This document shows, piece after piece, positions 26,553-38,303 of a DNA stretch of 64,000 bases (positions are counted from its first letter, which is position 1; the number at the start of each line of letters is the position of its first letter). The position numbers and the translations under genes are program-made. The notes beneath the pieces were generated by a model. That model was not told the DNA's origin. It saw only the letters and a list, made by a program, of their open reading frames with translations, and did not search any database. The DNA is from Gammaproteobacteria bacterium (lineage in GTDB: Bacteria; Pseudomonadota; Gammaproteobacteria; Steroidobacterales; Steroidobacteraceae): contig JANYHD010000027.1 in NCBI GenBank assembly GCA_025359205.1, positions 1 to 64,000 on the forward strand, written 5' to 3'.

Positions 26553-27473
26553 CTAGTTGAGGGGCCCGCGATCAGGCTGTGGCAAGTCGTCGCTGGCGAA
26601 AAGCTGCCCGACATCAACCGCGTCATAGCGATAGTCGCGGCCGCAGAATTCGCAGGTGATCGTCAGCGCGCCCTGTTCGGCAAGTGCCGCGTGCGCTTCG
26701 TCGATGCCGAGCGAGCGCACCAGGCCGGCGACGCGTTCCGGGCTGCAGCGGCACGCGAAACTCACGGGCGTGGCGCCAAAAAGCCGGCAGTCATGCTCGC
26801 CGGCGACACTGCGCACGACCTCTTCAGCCGGAGCAGCCAGCAGGGTCTCCGGAGCGATCGCGGCGAGGCCGCCCTGCAGGTCCTCCCAGGCGCCCTGCAG
26901 CAGAACGCCTGCGCCCTCGCCGCTCGCCGCGTCGGCTGAGCCCGCGGGCAGCCGCTGCAACAGCATGCCGCCGGCGCGCACCGGGTCGGCCACCAGCTTA
27001 AGACGGGTGGGCAGTTGCTCCGAGCCCTCGAAGTAGCGCTCCAGACACTCGCCGAGCGTGGTGCCCGCCAGTGGCACGATGCCCTGGTAACTGGCTGCGG
27101 AAGTATCGGACTGCACCGTCACCACGAGGTTGCCGGCGCCGACCAGCTCGTCGAAATCGACTGCTTCGCCGTCGGCGAGATCGTGATGGGCCACGGCGCG
27201 CAAGCGAAAATCATCGGTGCACTGCGCGACCAGCAATCGCACGCGCCCGCTGCCCGCGAACTGCATGGTGAGCGTGCCGGCGAACTTGAGCGTTGCGGCG
27301 AGCAGCACGGCGGCAGACGCGGCCTCGCCGAGCAGCGCTTCGACCAGCGGCGGATAGGCGCGCCGCGACCGCAACTCCTGCCAGGCCGGCCCGAGGCGCA
27401 CCCAATGTCCGCGCAGCGGGTGTCCTTCGAGCAGGAAGCGGCGCAGCTCGCCGGCATCCTGGGCTTCAGCCAT
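26553..27473 (-). CDS. hslO: Redox-regulated chaperonin Hsp33
   Basis: A 306-residue holdase chaperone activated by oxidation. The C-terminal zinc switch has both Cys pairs: [10 protein letters not shown] (CxC) and [11 protein letters not shown] (CxxC). The N-terminal domain shows [19 protein letters not shown] and a [20 protein letters not shown] segment. It overlaps the gatB stop by 8 bp, so it is translated from the gat transcript. Confidence 0.95.
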   Translation of the reverse strand: MAEAQDAGELRRFLLEGHPLRGHWVRLGPAWQELRSRRAYPPLVEALLGEAASAAVLLAATLKFAGTLTMQFAGSGRVRLLVAQCTDDFRLRAVAHHDLADGEAVDFDELVGAGNLVVTVQSDTSAASYQGIVPLAGTTLGECLERYFEGSEQLPTRLKLVADPVRAGGMLLQRLPAGSADAASGEGAGVLLQGAWEDLQGGLAAIAPETLLAAPAEEVVRSVAGEHDCRLFGATPVSFACRCSPERVAGLVRSLGIDEAHAALAEQGALTITCEFCGRDYRYDAVDVGQLFASDDLPQPDRGPLN

Positions 27474-28926
27474 GGAGTTTCTGCTTGAGCAGATCGTTCA
27501 GCCGCTTAGGGTTAGCCTTGCCCTGCGTCGCCTTCATGACCTGACCGACGAAGAACCCGAACAGCTTGTCCTTACCCGCGCGGTAGTCGGCCAGCTGTGC
27601 CGGATTGGCGATCATCACCGCTGCGATCGCCTGCTCGATGGGACCGTCGTCGGTGATCTGCCGCAGTCCTTTCGCCTCGATGATGGGGTCGGCTGCCTGC
27701 TGGCTGTCCCACATCGCCTCGAACACGTCCTTGGCGATCTTGCCCGAGATCGTGTTGTCGCCGATGCGGCGCAGGAGCCCGGCGAGCGCGTCCGCGCTGA
27801 CGCGGCTCGCGGCGATCTCGAGGCCATCGCGGTTGAGGAACGCGGCCAGGTCGCCACCCACCCAGTTGGCTGCCAGTTTCGGACTCCCGCCATATGCGCG
27901 CACAGCAGTCTCGTAGTAGTCGGCCAATTCGGCGCTCGCGGTCAATACCTGCGCGTCGTAGCCGGACAATTCGTACTGCGTGACGAAGCGCTGCGCCTTC
28001 TGGTCGGGCAGCTCGGGAAGCTGCGCGGCCACCGAGCGCACGTAGGCCTCGTCGAGTTCCACGGGCAGCAGGTCGGGGTCCGGGAAGTAACGGTAATCGT
28101 TGGCTTCCTCCTTCGAACGCATTGAGCGCGTCTCGCCCTTGTCCGGATCGTACAGGCGCGTTTCCTGGACCACTTTGCCGCCGCTCTCGAGCAGCTCGAC
28201 CTGGCGCGCCACCTCGAAGTTGATGGCCTTCTCGACGAAGCGGAAAGAATTGATGTTCTTGATCTCGGCGCGCGTGCCGAACTTTTCCGCGCCGCGCAAG
28301 CGCACCGAGACGTTGGCATCGCAACGGAACGAGCCTTCCTGCATGTTGCCGTCGCAGATGCCAAGGTAGCGCACCAGCGTGTGCACCTTCTTCATGTACG
28401 CGACGGCTTCCTTCGCCGAACGCATGTCGGGCTCGGAGACGATCTCCACCAGCGGCGTACCGGCGCGATTGAGATCAATGCCGGTGAGGCCCGGCAGTCC
28501 TTCGTGGAGCGATTTGCCCGCGTCCTCCTCGAGGTGCGCGCGCGTGACGGCGATGCGGCGTGCGCTGCCGTCGTCGAGCACGATGTCGATGTGGCCGCCG
28601 GCCACGATCGGCAGCTCGTACTGGCTGATCTGGTAGCCCTTGGGTAGGTCGGGGTAGAAATAATTCTTGCGCGCGAACACGGAGCGCGGCGCGATGCGCG
28701 CACCGATCGCAAGCCCGAATATCACCGCCATGCGCACGGCTTCACCGTTCAGCACCGGCAGCACGCCGGGATAGCCCAGGTCGACTAAGTTGGCCTGCGC
28801 GTTGGGCGGCGCGCCGAAGGCGGTGGCGGCGCTGGAGAAGATCTTCGAGCGGGTCGCGAGCTGGGCGTGGATCTCCAGCCCGATCACTGTTTCCCATGCG
28901 GATTCGGCTTTGGCAGCAGCGGCCAT
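27466..28926 (-). CDS. gatB: Asp-tRNA(Asn)/Glu-tRNA(Gln) amidotransferase subunit B
   Basis: A 486-residue kinase/tRNA-binding subunit. Family motifs are [20 protein letters not shown] at the N-terminus, [31 protein letters not shown] and the C-terminal YqeY-like helical tail ([19 protein letters not shown]). ATG 28926 shares one base with the gatA stop (TGATG). The upstream open frame is antisense-like and not protein. Confidence 0.97.
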   Translation of the reverse strand: MAAAAKAESAWETVIGLEIHAQLATRSKIFSSAATAFGAPPNAQANLVDLGYPGVLPVLNGEAVRMAVIFGLAIGARIAPRSVFARKNYFYPDLPKGYQISQYELPIVAGGHIDIVLDDGSARRIAVTRAHLEEDAGKSLHEGLPGLTGIDLNRAGTPLVEIVSEPDMRSAKEAVAYMKKVHTLVRYLGICDGNMQEGSFRCDANVSVRLRGAEKFGTRAEIKNINSFRFVEKAINFEVARQVELLESGGKVVQETRLYDPDKGETRSMRSKEEANDYRYFPDPDLLPVELDEAYVRSVAAQLPELPDQKAQRFVTQYELSGYDAQVLTASAELADYYETAVRAYGGSPKLAANWVGGDLAAFLNRDGLEIAASRVSADALAGLLRRIGDNTISGKIAKDVFEAMWDSQQAADPIIEAKGLRQITDDGPIEQAIAAVMIANPAQLADYRAGKDKLFGFFVGQVMKATQGKANPKRLNDLLKQKLHG

Positions 28927-30380
28927 CAGCGATACGCCTCGGGTGCGCGCTCGTGCCAGTCCGTTTCGCGCTGGTAGCGGTGCGCCACGTTGAGGATGCG
29001 TTCCTCGGCAAAATGCGCGCCGACGATCTGCAGTCCAACTGGCAAACCCGTTACGAAACCGCACGGTATCGATATCGCCGGCAACCCCGCCAAGTTGGCG
29101 CCGATCGTGTAGATGTCGTTCAGGTACATGGTCACCGGATCGTTCATCTTGGCGCCGATCTCGAAGGCCGTCGTCGGAGTCGTAGGACCGATCAGCACAT
29201 CTACTTCGCCGAAGGCGCGCGCGAAGTCGCTGGCGATGAGCTGGCGCACGCGCTGGGCCTTAAGGTAGTAGGCGTCGTAGTAGCCGGCCGAGAGCACGTA
29301 GGTGCCGGTCATGATGCGTCGCTTGACCTCGGCACCGAAGCCCTCGCCACGCGAACGTTCGTACAGGTCCTTGAGGTCGCGCGGATCTTCACAGCGATGC
29401 CCGAAGCGCACGCCATCGAAGCGCGCCAGGTTGGAGGAGCACTCGGCCGGTGCTACGACGTAATAGGTGGGCACCGACAGCGGCAGGTTCGGCAGGCTGA
29501 CTTCGCGCAGCGTCGCACCCTGGTTACGCAACACCTCCAGGCCGCTGCGCAGGCAGGCCTCGACGGCGGGGTCGAGCCCCTGGTCGAAGAATTCCTTGAG
29601 CAAGCCAATACGCAGGCCGTTTAGTGGCCGCTCGAGGCCAGCGACGTAGTCGGGTACTGCCGCATCGACGCTGGTCGAGTCACGCTCGTCAAAGCCAGCC
29701 ATGCTGCGCAGCAGGATGGCTGCGTCTTCGGCCGTGCGCGCAATGATGCCTGCCTGGTCGAGGCTCGAAGCAAAAGCGACGATGCCATAGCGCGACACGC
29801 GCCCATAAGTTGGCTTGATGCCGGTGACCCCGCACAGCGCCGCAGGCTGGCGGATCGAGCCGCCCGTGTCGGTGGCGGTCGCGGCCGGCACCAGGCGCGC
29901 GGCCACGGCTGCGGCTGAACCGCCGGAGGAGCCCCCGGGGACGCGGGTGCGATCCCAGGGGTTGCGCACCGGGCCGAAGTAACTGGTCTCGTTGGATGAG
30001 CCCATCGCGAACTCGTCCATGTTGGTCTTGCCCAGCACCACGGCGCCCGCTGCCCGGAGCCGCGCCACCACCGTGGCGTCGTAGGGCGAGATAAAATTCG
30101 CGAGCATCTTCGAGCCGCAGGTGGTGCGCGAATCGGTTGCGCAGAAGATGTCCTTGTGCGCAATCGGCACGCCCGTCAGTGGCGGCGCGGATCCACTGGC
30201 GAGCGCTCGATCCGCCGCGGCGGCCGCGGCCAGGGCGGCCTCGGCTTCGATGCTGATGAAGGCGTTGAGTTCGGGCTGGGCGCGCTGGATGCGCTCGAGC
30301 AGCCCCTGCGCCAGCTCAGTCGCTGAGTACTTGCGCGCCCTGAGGCCCGCGATCAGGCCTGCCACTGTCTCTGAATGCAT
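28926..30380 (-). CDS. gatA: Asp-tRNA(Asn)/Glu-tRNA(Gln) amidotransferase subunit A
   Basis: A 484-residue amidase that makes ammonia from Gln. The amidase-signature Lys is in PIAHKDIFC, and the two Ser are in [16 protein letters not shown] and [14 protein letters not shown]. Other conserved parts are [20 protein letters not shown] and the C-terminal [11 protein letters not shown]. Middle gene of gatCAB. Presence of gatCAB shows Asn-tRNA or Gln-tRNA is at least partly made by transamidation. Confidence 0.97.
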   Translation of the reverse strand: MHSETVAGLIAGLRARKYSATELAQGLLERIQRAQPELNAFISIEAEAALAAAAAADRALASGSAPPLTGVPIAHKDIFCATDSRTTCGSKMLANFISPYDATVVARLRAAGAVVLGKTNMDEFAMGSSNETSYFGPVRNPWDRTRVPGGSSGGSAAAVAARLVPAATATDTGGSIRQPAALCGVTGIKPTYGRVSRYGIVAFASSLDQAGIIARTAEDAAILLRSMAGFDERDSTSVDAAVPDYVAGLERPLNGLRIGLLKEFFDQGLDPAVEACLRSGLEVLRNQGATLREVSLPNLPLSVPTYYVVAPAECSSNLARFDGVRFGHRCEDPRDLKDLYERSRGEGFGAEVKRRIMTGTYVLSAGYYDAYYLKAQRVRQLIASDFARAFGEVDVLIGPTTPTTAFEIGAKMNDPVTMYLNDIYTIGANLAGLPAISIPCGFVTGLPVGLQIVGAHFAEERILNVAHRYQRETDWHERAPEAYR

Positions 30381-30386
30381 ACAGGG

Positions 30387-30677
30387 CTACTCGATGACCT
30401 TGGGGACAAGGTACAGCCCGGCCATGACCTGCGGCGCGTTGCGCTGGTAAAGCTCGTGCTGGTCGCTGTCGGCGACACTATCGGCGCGCAGGCGCTGCTT
30501 CTGGCCTGCCAGCGGGTGCGACATGGGCTCGACGCCGGCGGTCGCGGCGTTGTCGAGTTCTCCCACCAGGCCGATGATGCGCGAGAGACTGTCGATGTAG
30601 ACCGGAATTTCGGCTTCGCTCAGGGCCAGTCTGGCCAGGTGGGCGATATTGTCGATGTCGCGGCGGCTGAGACTCAT
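30387..30677 (-). CDS. gatC: Asp-tRNA(Asn)/Glu-tRNA(Gln) amidotransferase subunit C
   Basis: A 96-residue linker subunit that wraps GatA and GatB. The N-terminal DIDNIAHLARLALSEAEI is the family signature and the C-terminus reads FLVPKVIE-like (YLVPKVIE). ATG 30677 begins MSLSRRDID; an upstream ATG at 30725 would add residues unlike the family. It is the first gene of the operon and divergent from mreB. Confidence 0.94.
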   Translation of the reverse strand: MSLSRRDIDNIAHLARLALSEAEIPVYIDSLSRIIGLVGELDNAATAGVEPMSHPLAGQKQRLRADSVADSDQHELYQRNAPQVMAGLYLVPKVIE

Positions 30678-30731
30678 GTTTGCGAGGCGTTGGATTTTCG
30701 GAAAAATGGGCGCGAAATCATACACCTCGCC

Positions 30732-31849
<1,118 letters not shown>

Positions 31850-31858
31850 GCAGCTGAC

Positions 31859-32731
31859 GTGGCCGGTTTCGGCACAAGCGTCGGTCGACCCATCTACGGC
31901 CGCGGGCCATCCGCAGGCCTGCGCTTCACCGTCTACGCGCTGCTGTCCCTGGTGCTGATGTACCTCGACCAGCGCGCGCGCTGGTCAGAGCGGCTCCGCT
32001 ACGGCCTGCAGTCGGCCGCGTACCCGGTGCAGGTGGCCGTTAATTCACCGGCCGCCGCGTGGCACTGGCTGACCGGGAGCCTCGCGACACGCAACACTCT
32101 GCGCTCGCAGAACTTGCAGCTGCATTCCGAAGTGCAGGCGTTGCAGCTCGGGCTGCTGCGCCAGCGCGCGCTCGAACAGGAGAACGCGCAGTTGCGCGAA
32201 CTGCACCGCACGCTGCCGCCGTTGGTCAAGAAGTGGCTGGTTGCCGAGGTCATCGGGGTCGATTCCGGGACGCTGCGCCAACGGCTCATCATTAACAAGG
32301 GCCTGCACGACGGCGTACACGTCAACCAGCCGGTGGTCGACGGCGCGGGCGTTTTGGGACAGGTGGCGCATGTCGGCCCGTGGAGTTCGGAGGTGATCCT
32401 GATCACCGATCCGGAGCATGCGCTGCCCGTGCAGATCACACGCACGGGGCTGCGCACCATTGCCGTGGGTTCGGGCAACGCCGACGAGCTGCTGCTGACC
32501 TATCTGGCTGCGAACTCGGATGTGAAGAGCGGCGATGAACTGGTCAGCTCAGGGTTGGGCGGCGTGTTCCCCGCCGGCTATCCCGTCGGGCACATCACCG
32601 GCGTGCGCCGCGAAGCCAATCAGCTGCTGGCGCAGGTGCGCGCGGCGCCGCAGGCAGCGATCGACCGCGCGCGCGAGGTGATGCTGATCGAATTCGATCC
32701 GGCGAACCCAGCAGCGCCGAGCAAGCCATGA
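31859..32731 (+). CDS. mreC: Rod shape-determining protein MreC
   Basis: A 290-residue periplasmic scaffold with one N-terminal membrane helix (YALLSLVLMYLDQ), a coiled coil (about residues 75-115, LRSQNLQLHSEVQALQLG) and the beta-barrel MreC domain with VIGVDSGTLRQRLIINKG and GLGGVFPAGYPVGHITGV. Starts with GTG nine bases after mreB. Its end overlaps mreD. Confidence 0.95.
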   Translation: MAGFGTSVGRPIYGRGPSAGLRFTVYALLSLVLMYLDQRARWSERLRYGLQSAAYPVQVAVNSPAAAWHWLTGSLATRNTLRSQNLQLHSEVQALQLGLLRQRALEQENAQLRELHRTLPPLVKKWLVAEVIGVDSGTLRQRLIINKGLHDGVHVNQPVVDGAGVLGQVAHVGPWSSEVILITDPEHALPVQITRTGLRTIAVGSGNADELLLTYLAANSDVKSGDELVSSGLGGVFPAGYPVGHITGVRREANQLLAQVRAAPQAAIDRAREVMLIEFDPANPAAPSKP

Positions 32732-33201
32732 GGAGCCGCGAGAACCTGCTGGTGATCCTGTTCACCTCCTTCGTGGCGCTGGTGCTGAGCATCCTGCCGC
32801 TGCCCGCATGGTTGCAGGTGATCCGCCCGGCCTTCCTGGTGCTGGCCGTGCTCTACTGGTCGACGATGGCGCCGTTCGTCGCCGGCATGGCGCTCGGCTT
32901 CCTGGGCGGGCTGGCGCTCGATGTGTTCCAGGGCTCGCTGCTGGGCGAGCACGCGCTCGCGCTCTCGTTCCTCACGTACCTCGCACTGCGGCTCAATCTG
33001 CTGATGCGCGCCAAGCCCATCTTCGAACAGTCGCTGTACGTGCTGCTCGCGCTCATCGGCTACGAATCGCTCCTGTGGGTGATCGACGGCTGGACCGGGC
33101 GATCGCTGTCGAGCCCGCTGCGCTGGATCCACACACTCACCGGCGCCCTGATCTGGCCGCTCGTGGTGGGCGTGCTGGGCCGCTTCCATTCCTCGCGCTG
33201 A
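32728..33201 (+). CDS. mreD: Rod shape-determining protein MreD
   Basis: A 157-residue inner-membrane protein with five helices, matching MreD in size and hydrophobic pattern (LVILFTSFVALVLSILPLP at the start, MALGFLGGLALDVFQGSLLG in the second helix). Overlaps mreC by 4 bp (ATGA). Completes the mreBCD set. Confidence 0.93.
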   Translation: MRSRENLLVILFTSFVALVLSILPLPAWLQVIRPAFLVLAVLYWSTMAPFVAGMALGFLGGLALDVFQGSLLGEHALALSFLTYLALRLNLLMRAKPIFEQSLYVLLALIGYESLLWVIDGWTGRSLSSPLRWIHTLTGALIWPLVVGVLGRFHSSR

Positions 33202-33212
33202 CAGGCCGGCGC

Positions 33213-35141
33213 GTGCGCATCAAGGACCAATGGAACGAGCAGCGCATCTACTCGAGCCGCACCTTCGCGGCCATGCTCATCATCGGCCTGCTTAGCCTGG
33301 CTTTGCTCAGCAAGCTCGCTTACCTGCAGATCATCCGCCACGACTACTATCTCGAGCTCTCGCAGGGCAACCGCGTGCGCCAGGATCCGATTCCGGCCAG
33401 CCGGGGTCTGATCCTCGACCGCCGCGGCCGCGTGTTGGTCGACAACGAACCCGCCTTCCAGCTCGAGCTGATCCAGGAACAGACGCCAGACCTGCCAGGG
33501 ACACTGCAGCGGCTCGCAAAGCTTGGCCTCATCAATCCGGAAGACATCGATCCGCTCAAGCGCATCATCCATTCGCGTCGCAGCTTCGACAGCGTGCCCA
33601 TCCGCCTGCGGCTGAGCGACGAGGAGATCGGTCGCTTCGCCGTACACCGCTATGAGTTCGAAGGCGTGGAACTGCGCGCACGGCAGACGCGCCACTACCC
33701 CTACGGCGAGCTGGGCGTGCACGCGCTGGGCTACGTAGCGGCCGTCAGCGAGGACGACCTCGATCGCATCGACAAACCCGGCTATGCCGGCACCACCCTG
33801 ATCGGCAAGCTGGGTGTCGAGAGCGCCTACGAAACGCAGCTGCATGGACTCAACGGCTACCAGCAGATCCTGGTAAACGCGCAGGGCCGCTCGGTGAAAT
33901 TCCAGGGCGCTTACCAGCCGGACCTGCGGGCCGAGGCGCCGGTGCCGGGGCGCGACCTGATGCTGGCGCTCGACTTGCCGACGCAGCAAGCGGCCGAGGC
34001 CGCACTTGGCGAGCATCGCGGCGCGATCGTTGCGCTCGACCCCACCAACGGCGACGTGCTGGCGCTGGTGAGCCATCCGGGGTTTGATCCGAGCCTGTTC
34101 AGCCGTGGCTTGACCCGCAGCGAGTACTCACTGCTGACCAACAATGAGAACAAGCCGCTGCTTAATCGTGCGCTGCGCGGCGCCTATCCTTCGGGCTCGA
34201 CCATCAAGCCGATGATGGCGCTCGCCGGCCTGACCTACAAAATCGTCGATCCGGAGCGGCGCGAATTCTGCAATGGCGCCTTTCACCTGCCCGGCAGCTC
34301 GCACCTCTATCGCGAAGGCAAGGGCGGCAAGCACGGCGCGGTCGACCTGGTCGACGCGGTCGCGCGTTCCTGCGACGTGTACTTCTACAACCTGGCCGCG
34401 CAACTTGGTGTCGATCGCATCGCGGCCTTCGCCTCGCAGTTTGGGATCGGTTCACTCACCGGCATCGACATCAGCGGTGAGAAGCCCGGGCTCCTCCCGA
34501 CGCCGGAATGGAAGAAGCAGGCTTTCAAGCGGCCGCAGGACCAGGTCTGGTTCCCGGGCGAGACCGTCAACTTTGGCGTGGGCCAGGGCTACCTGCTGGT
34601 CACCCCGCTGCAACTCGCGCACATGACCGCGCAGCTCGCCGAACGCGGCGAGAGCTTTCGCCCACGCCTGGTCATGGGCGTCCGCGACACCAATGGCGCG
34701 ATCGTGCGCAATGCGGCCGTGGCTGCGCACGGCGCTACCGGCATCAGCGACACCGACTGGGCGCTGGTGCTGCGCGGCATGGTCGGCGCCACTACCTATG
34801 GCACCGCGGCGGCGATCGGCAAGGGCGCGCGCTACAGCATCGCCGGCAAGACCGGCACCGCGCAGGTGTTCACGGTGGCGCAGAATGCCCGGTATAACGA
34901 AAAGACGGTCGCCGAGCGCCTGCGCGACCACGCCTGGTTCATCGCCTTCGCGCCGGCGGACGCACCGCGCATTGCGATCTGCGTGCTGGTCGAGAACGGC
35001 GGCTTCGGCGCCAGCGCCGCCGCGCCGATCGCCCGCCGCGTTATGGACGCGTACCTGCTCGAAGGCCCCGTCGCCGCCAACACCGCCACCAGCACGAGCC
35101 CTGCCGGCAGCACGGCGTCGACCGGAGACCATACGCCATGA
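33213..35141 (+). CDS. mrdA: Penicillin-binding protein 2
   Basis: A 642-residue class B transpeptidase for cell elongation. It has one N-terminal membrane helix (about residues 21-40), a pedestal domain and the transpeptidase domain with SxxK at Ser329 (YPSGSTIKPMM; E. coli PBP2 uses Ser330), SxN-type SCD in ARSCDVYFYN, and KTGT in SIAGKTGTAQVF. GTG 33213 starts VRIKDQWNEQRIYSSRT; a longer frame begins inside mreD out of phase and is spurious. Overlaps rodA by 4 bp. Confidence 0.96.
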   Translation: MRIKDQWNEQRIYSSRTFAAMLIIGLLSLALLSKLAYLQIIRHDYYLELSQGNRVRQDPIPASRGLILDRRGRVLVDNEPAFQLELIQEQTPDLPGTLQRLAKLGLINPEDIDPLKRIIHSRRSFDSVPIRLRLSDEEIGRFAVHRYEFEGVELRARQTRHYPYGELGVHALGYVAAVSEDDLDRIDKPGYAGTTLIGKLGVESAYETQLHGLNGYQQILVNAQGRSVKFQGAYQPDLRAEAPVPGRDLMLALDLPTQQAAEAALGEHRGAIVALDPTNGDVLALVSHPGFDPSLFSRGLTRSEYSLLTNNENKPLLNRALRGAYPSGSTIKPMMALAGLTYKIVDPERREFCNGAFHLPGSSHLYREGKGGKHGAVDLVDAVARSCDVYFYNLAAQLGVDRIAAFASQFGIGSLTGIDISGEKPGLLPTPEWKKQAFKRPQDQVWFPGETVNFGVGQGYLLVTPLQLAHMTAQLAERGESFRPRLVMGVRDTNGAIVRNAAVAAHGATGISDTDWALVLRGMVGATTYGTAAAIGKGARYSIAGKTGTAQVFTVAQNARYNEKTVAERLRDHAWFIAFAPADAPRIAICVLVENGGFGASAAAPIARRVMDAYLLEGPVAANTATSTSPAGSTASTGDHTP

Positions 35142-36274
35142 TCCTCGACGACAATCGCGACTCGGCCGCACGCCGCACCTTTTCTGCGACCGCGCGGCTG
35201 CTTTCGGCGCTGAAGCTCGATGGGCCGCTGCTGGTGGGGCTGGGATTGCTGTCGGTCTATGCGCTCATCGTGCAGTACAGCGCCTCGGGCCAGAGCCTGG
35301 AGACGATCCTGCGCACGCTGATGCGCATCGGCATTGGCGCCTTCGCCATGATCGCGCTGGCGCACAGCAGCCCGAATTTCCTGCGCAGCCTCGCGCCCTG
35401 GCTGTATGGCGTCGGCATCGTGCTGCTGCTGGTGGTCGATGCAATCGGCTACGTGGGCAAGGGATCGCAACGCTGGCTCGATGTCGGGTTGATCCGCTTC
35501 CAGCCCTCCGAGATCATGAAGCTGGCCGTGCCGATGCTGGCCGCGTCGTTCATGCACGAGCGGCGTCTGCCGCCCGACTGGCGCAACCTGCTGGTTCTGG
35601 CGGCGATCATAATACTGCCCGCTGCGCTGATTGCGCCGCAGCCCGATCTCGGCACGGCGGTGCTGGTTTTCGCAACCGGCGCGCTGGTGGTGCTGATGGC
35701 GGGCCTGCAGTGGCAGGTCATCGGCGGGCTCGCCTGTGCCGGGGCAGGCGCCGCCTTCGTCGGCTGGCGCTTCCTGCACGATTACCAGCGTCAGCGCATC
35801 CGAATCTTTCTTGACCCGCAGTCTGATCCGCTCGGCTCGGGTTACCACATCATCCAGTCGCAGATTGCGATCGGCTCGGGCGGCCTGTTCGGCAAGGGCT
35901 GGATGAATGGCAGCCAGGCGCAGCTCGACTTTCTTCCCGAGCGCTCCACGGATTTCATCTTCGCCGTGATTGGCGAGGAGTTCGGGCTGCTCGGCCTCAT
36001 CGTGCTCATGCTGCTGTACCTGTTCATCATCTCACGCGCGGTTTTCCTGGCGACCCAGGCCAGCGGCACTTTCGCGAGGCTGCTGGGATTGAGCCTGGCA
36101 CTGACGTTCTTCGTCTACGTGTTCATCAACGCCGGCATGGTCACCGGACTCCTGCCCGTGGTCGGCGTGCCGCTGCCGTTGATCAGCTATGGTGGCACCT
36201 CGGTCGTGACGCTGCTGGCGGGCTTCGGTATTCTCATGGGCCTGTACTCGCACCGGAAACTCGTCAACTCGTGA
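35138..36274 (+). CDS. rodA: SEDS glycan polymerase RodA
   Basis: A 378-residue integral membrane protein with about ten helices that polymerises glycan with PBP2. Family motifs are GSQRWLDVGLIRFQPSEIMK, the catalytic-loop Asp in APQPDLGTAVLVFA, and the C-terminal VGVPLPLISYGGTSVV. Its start overlaps mrdA and its stop overlaps mltB (GTGA). Confidence 0.97.
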   Translation: MILDDNRDSAARRTFSATARLLSALKLDGPLLVGLGLLSVYALIVQYSASGQSLETILRTLMRIGIGAFAMIALAHSSPNFLRSLAPWLYGVGIVLLLVVDAIGYVGKGSQRWLDVGLIRFQPSEIMKLAVPMLAASFMHERRLPPDWRNLLVLAAIIILPAALIAPQPDLGTAVLVFATGALVVLMAGLQWQVIGGLACAGAGAAFVGWRFLHDYQRQRIRIFLDPQSDPLGSGYHIIQSQIAIGSGGLFGKGWMNGSQAQLDFLPERSTDFIFAVIGEEFGLLGLIVLMLLYLFIISRAVFLATQASGTFARLLGLSLALTFFVYVFINAGMVTGLLPVVGVPLPLISYGGTSVVTLLAGFGILMGLYSHRKLVNS

Positions 36275-37380
36275 CCGCGCGCAGCCCGCTTCTGCCCCAG
36301 AGCCTGCTGCGCGCGCTGTTGCTGTTGCCGCTGGCGGCGCGCGCCGCCGACGTCTCCTCCATCGCAGCTGCGCCGGCGCCCACGGTCGCGCCCGGAGCCG
36401 AGCCGCCTGCGGTGACGGATGCCGCGCCAGAAAAGGTGCTGCCCGGGCACACGCGCTTCGACCTCAATCGCGCCGACATCGTCGCCTTCGTCGACCGCGT
36501 GGCCGCCAAGGGCTTGGCGCGCGAGGCCGTGTTCGCCGTGCTGGCCAAGGCCGAGCCGCAGCCGAAGATCATCGAGGCCATGAACCGCCCCGCCGAGAAG
36601 ACGCTCTCCTGGTGGGAATACCGCGCGCACTTCCTCAGCAACGAACGCATCGATGCCGGCGCACGCCTGTGGCGCGAGCATCGCGAACTGTTCGACGCGA
36701 TCGCCATGGAACGGCATGTGCCACCCGAGTACGTGCTCGGCATCATCGGCGTGGAAACCTATTTCGGCCGCATCATGGGCCGCTATCGCGTGCTCGATGC
36801 GCTCAGCACCCTGGCGTTCGACTATGCGGCACGCGGCGAGTATTTCCAGCGCGAACTCGAGCAGTTCCTGTTGTTGACACGCAGCGGCGAACTCGATCCA
36901 CAGAGCGTGCTCGGCTCCTATGCCGGCGCGATGGGCGCAGCACAGTTCATGCCCTCGAGCTTCCAGAGCTACGCGGTGGATGAGAGCGGCACCGGCCACC
37001 GCGACCTGTGGGCGGACTGGGCGGATATCTTCGGGAGCGTGGCCAACTACCTCGCGCAGCACGGTTGGGAATATGGCCAACCCGTGCTGGCCGAAGCGCA
37101 GCTGGGCTCGGCGCCGGAGCCGCCCTCACCCGCCAGCAGCTCACTCAACGAGACGCTCGGCGCGCTGCGCGCGCGCGGCATGCGGGTGGCCAGCCTGCTC
37201 GATGACGCCACGGCCTGCATGACGATTCCGGCGCCGCTGAGCGACGGCATGAGCTACCGGATCGGATTCCGTAATTTCTACGTCATCACGCGCTACAACC
37301 ACAGTCCGCTCTATGCCATGGCGGTGTACGACCTGGCGCAGGCGATCAGCGCACGCGTCCTTGCGCCCGACGCACCCTGA
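36271..37380 (+). CDS. mltB: Lytic murein transglycosylase B
   Basis: A 369-residue periplasmic enzyme that cleaves glycan strands to 1,6-anhydro ends. It has a signal sequence (LLRALLLLPLAARAADVSS) without a clear lipobox Cys. The SLT catalytic Glu is in VLGIIGVETYFGRIMGRYRV and the closing part AGAMGAAQFMPSSFQSYAVD is typical of MltB. GTG start coupled to rodA. Ends in TGATG with rlpA. Confidence 0.95.
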   Translation: MTARSPLLPQSLLRALLLLPLAARAADVSSIAAAPAPTVAPGAEPPAVTDAAPEKVLPGHTRFDLNRADIVAFVDRVAAKGLAREAVFAVLAKAEPQPKIIEAMNRPAEKTLSWWEYRAHFLSNERIDAGARLWREHRELFDAIAMERHVPPEYVLGIIGVETYFGRIMGRYRVLDALSTLAFDYAARGEYFQRELEQFLLLTRSGELDPQSVLGSYAGAMGAAQFMPSSFQSYAVDESGTGHRDLWADWADIFGSVANYLAQHGWEYGQPVLAEAQLGSAPEPPSPASSSLNETLGALRARGMRVASLLDDATACMTIPAPLSDGMSYRIGFRNFYVITRYNHSPLYAMAVYDLAQAISARVLAPDAP

Positions 37381-38237
37381 TGCGTTCAGCTCACGCTACG
37401 CTTGCTGCCGGCATGGCCATACTGCTCGCCGCCTGCGCCAGTGCGCCGCGCCGCATTGCAGCGCCTCCACCTGCGGCGACTCCAGGCTTGCCGCGGGCCC
37501 CGCCGACGGAGGTCGCCGATGCCGTGCCACGCATTGAGCCGCGCAGCAGCCATGGCAATCCGCCCTTCTATGAGGTGAATGGCCAGCGTTACGAGGTGCT
37601 GGCGAGCGCCGACGATTTCGTCGAGCGCGGGGTGGCTTCCTGGTACGGGCCCGACTTCCAGGGCCACAATACGTCCAGCGGCGAGCGCTACGACATGTAC
37701 CTGATGACCGCCGCGCACCGCACGCTGCCGATTCCCTGCTACGCACGCGTCACCAACCTCCGCAACGGACGCAGCGTCGTGGTGCGCATCAACGATCGCG
37801 GCCCGTTCGTGGCGAATCGCATCGTCGACCTGTCTTACAGCGCGGCGACGCGCCTAGACATCGTGCGCACCGGCACGGCCTTCGTCGAGTTGCGCACCAT
37901 CGCTCCGGGCGAAATCGGCGGCGAGGTCACAGCGGCGAACGCGGCACCGCCCGCGTCCGCGCCTGCCGAACCAGCCGCGGCGACTGCAACGGTGGCGACG
38001 ACGGTCTCGCTGTACATCCAGGTGGGGGCCTTCGCCGACGCGGACAACGCGCAGCGCGTGCTCGACCGGCTGCAGTCCAATGGCGTGCCGCATGTGTTCT
38101 CGGTGGCGAACACGAGCAGCGGCCGCACGCTGCGGCGTGTGCGGATCGGACCGATCGGCACCGTCGAGGAATTCGACCAGCTCGCGGCGCGGCTCGCTGC
38201 ACTCGGCTACCCGGAGGCGCGGCTCGCCAATGACTGA
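37380..38237 (+). CDS. rlpA: RlpA-like septal ring lytic transglycosylase with SPOR domain
   Basis: A 285-residue lipoprotein with lipobox LLAAC (Cys near residue 19). The double-psi beta-barrel domain has GVASWYGPDFQGHNTSSGERYDM and the catalytic Asp in INDRGPFVANRIVDLSYSAA. After an Ala/Pro linker comes a C-terminal SPOR domain (LYIQVGAFADADNAQRVLDRL) that binds denuded glycan at the septum. Shares one base with the mltB stop. Confidence 0.94.
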   Translation: MRSAHATLAAGMAILLAACASAPRRIAAPPPAATPGLPRAPPTEVADAVPRIEPRSSHGNPPFYEVNGQRYEVLASADDFVERGVASWYGPDFQGHNTSSGERYDMYLMTAAHRTLPIPCYARVTNLRNGRSVVVRINDRGPFVANRIVDLSYSAATRLDIVRTGTAFVELRTIAPGEIGGEVTAANAAPPASAPAEPAAATATVATTVSLYIQVGAFADADNAQRVLDRLQSNGVPHVFSVANTSSGRTLRRVRIGPIGTVEEFDQLAARLAALGYPEARLAND

Positions 38238-38303
38238 GGCCGGCCACCCAGAACTGCGCCCCATCCTGCCTGCCATTCTGCAACTGCATCCGGAGACCTG
38301 TTA

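Noticed and set aside
32808-33212. Upstream extension of the mrdA frame into mreD
   Set aside because: The extra 135 codons overlap mreD out of phase and are Arg/Ala-rich; the PBP2 N-terminus fits GTG 33213.
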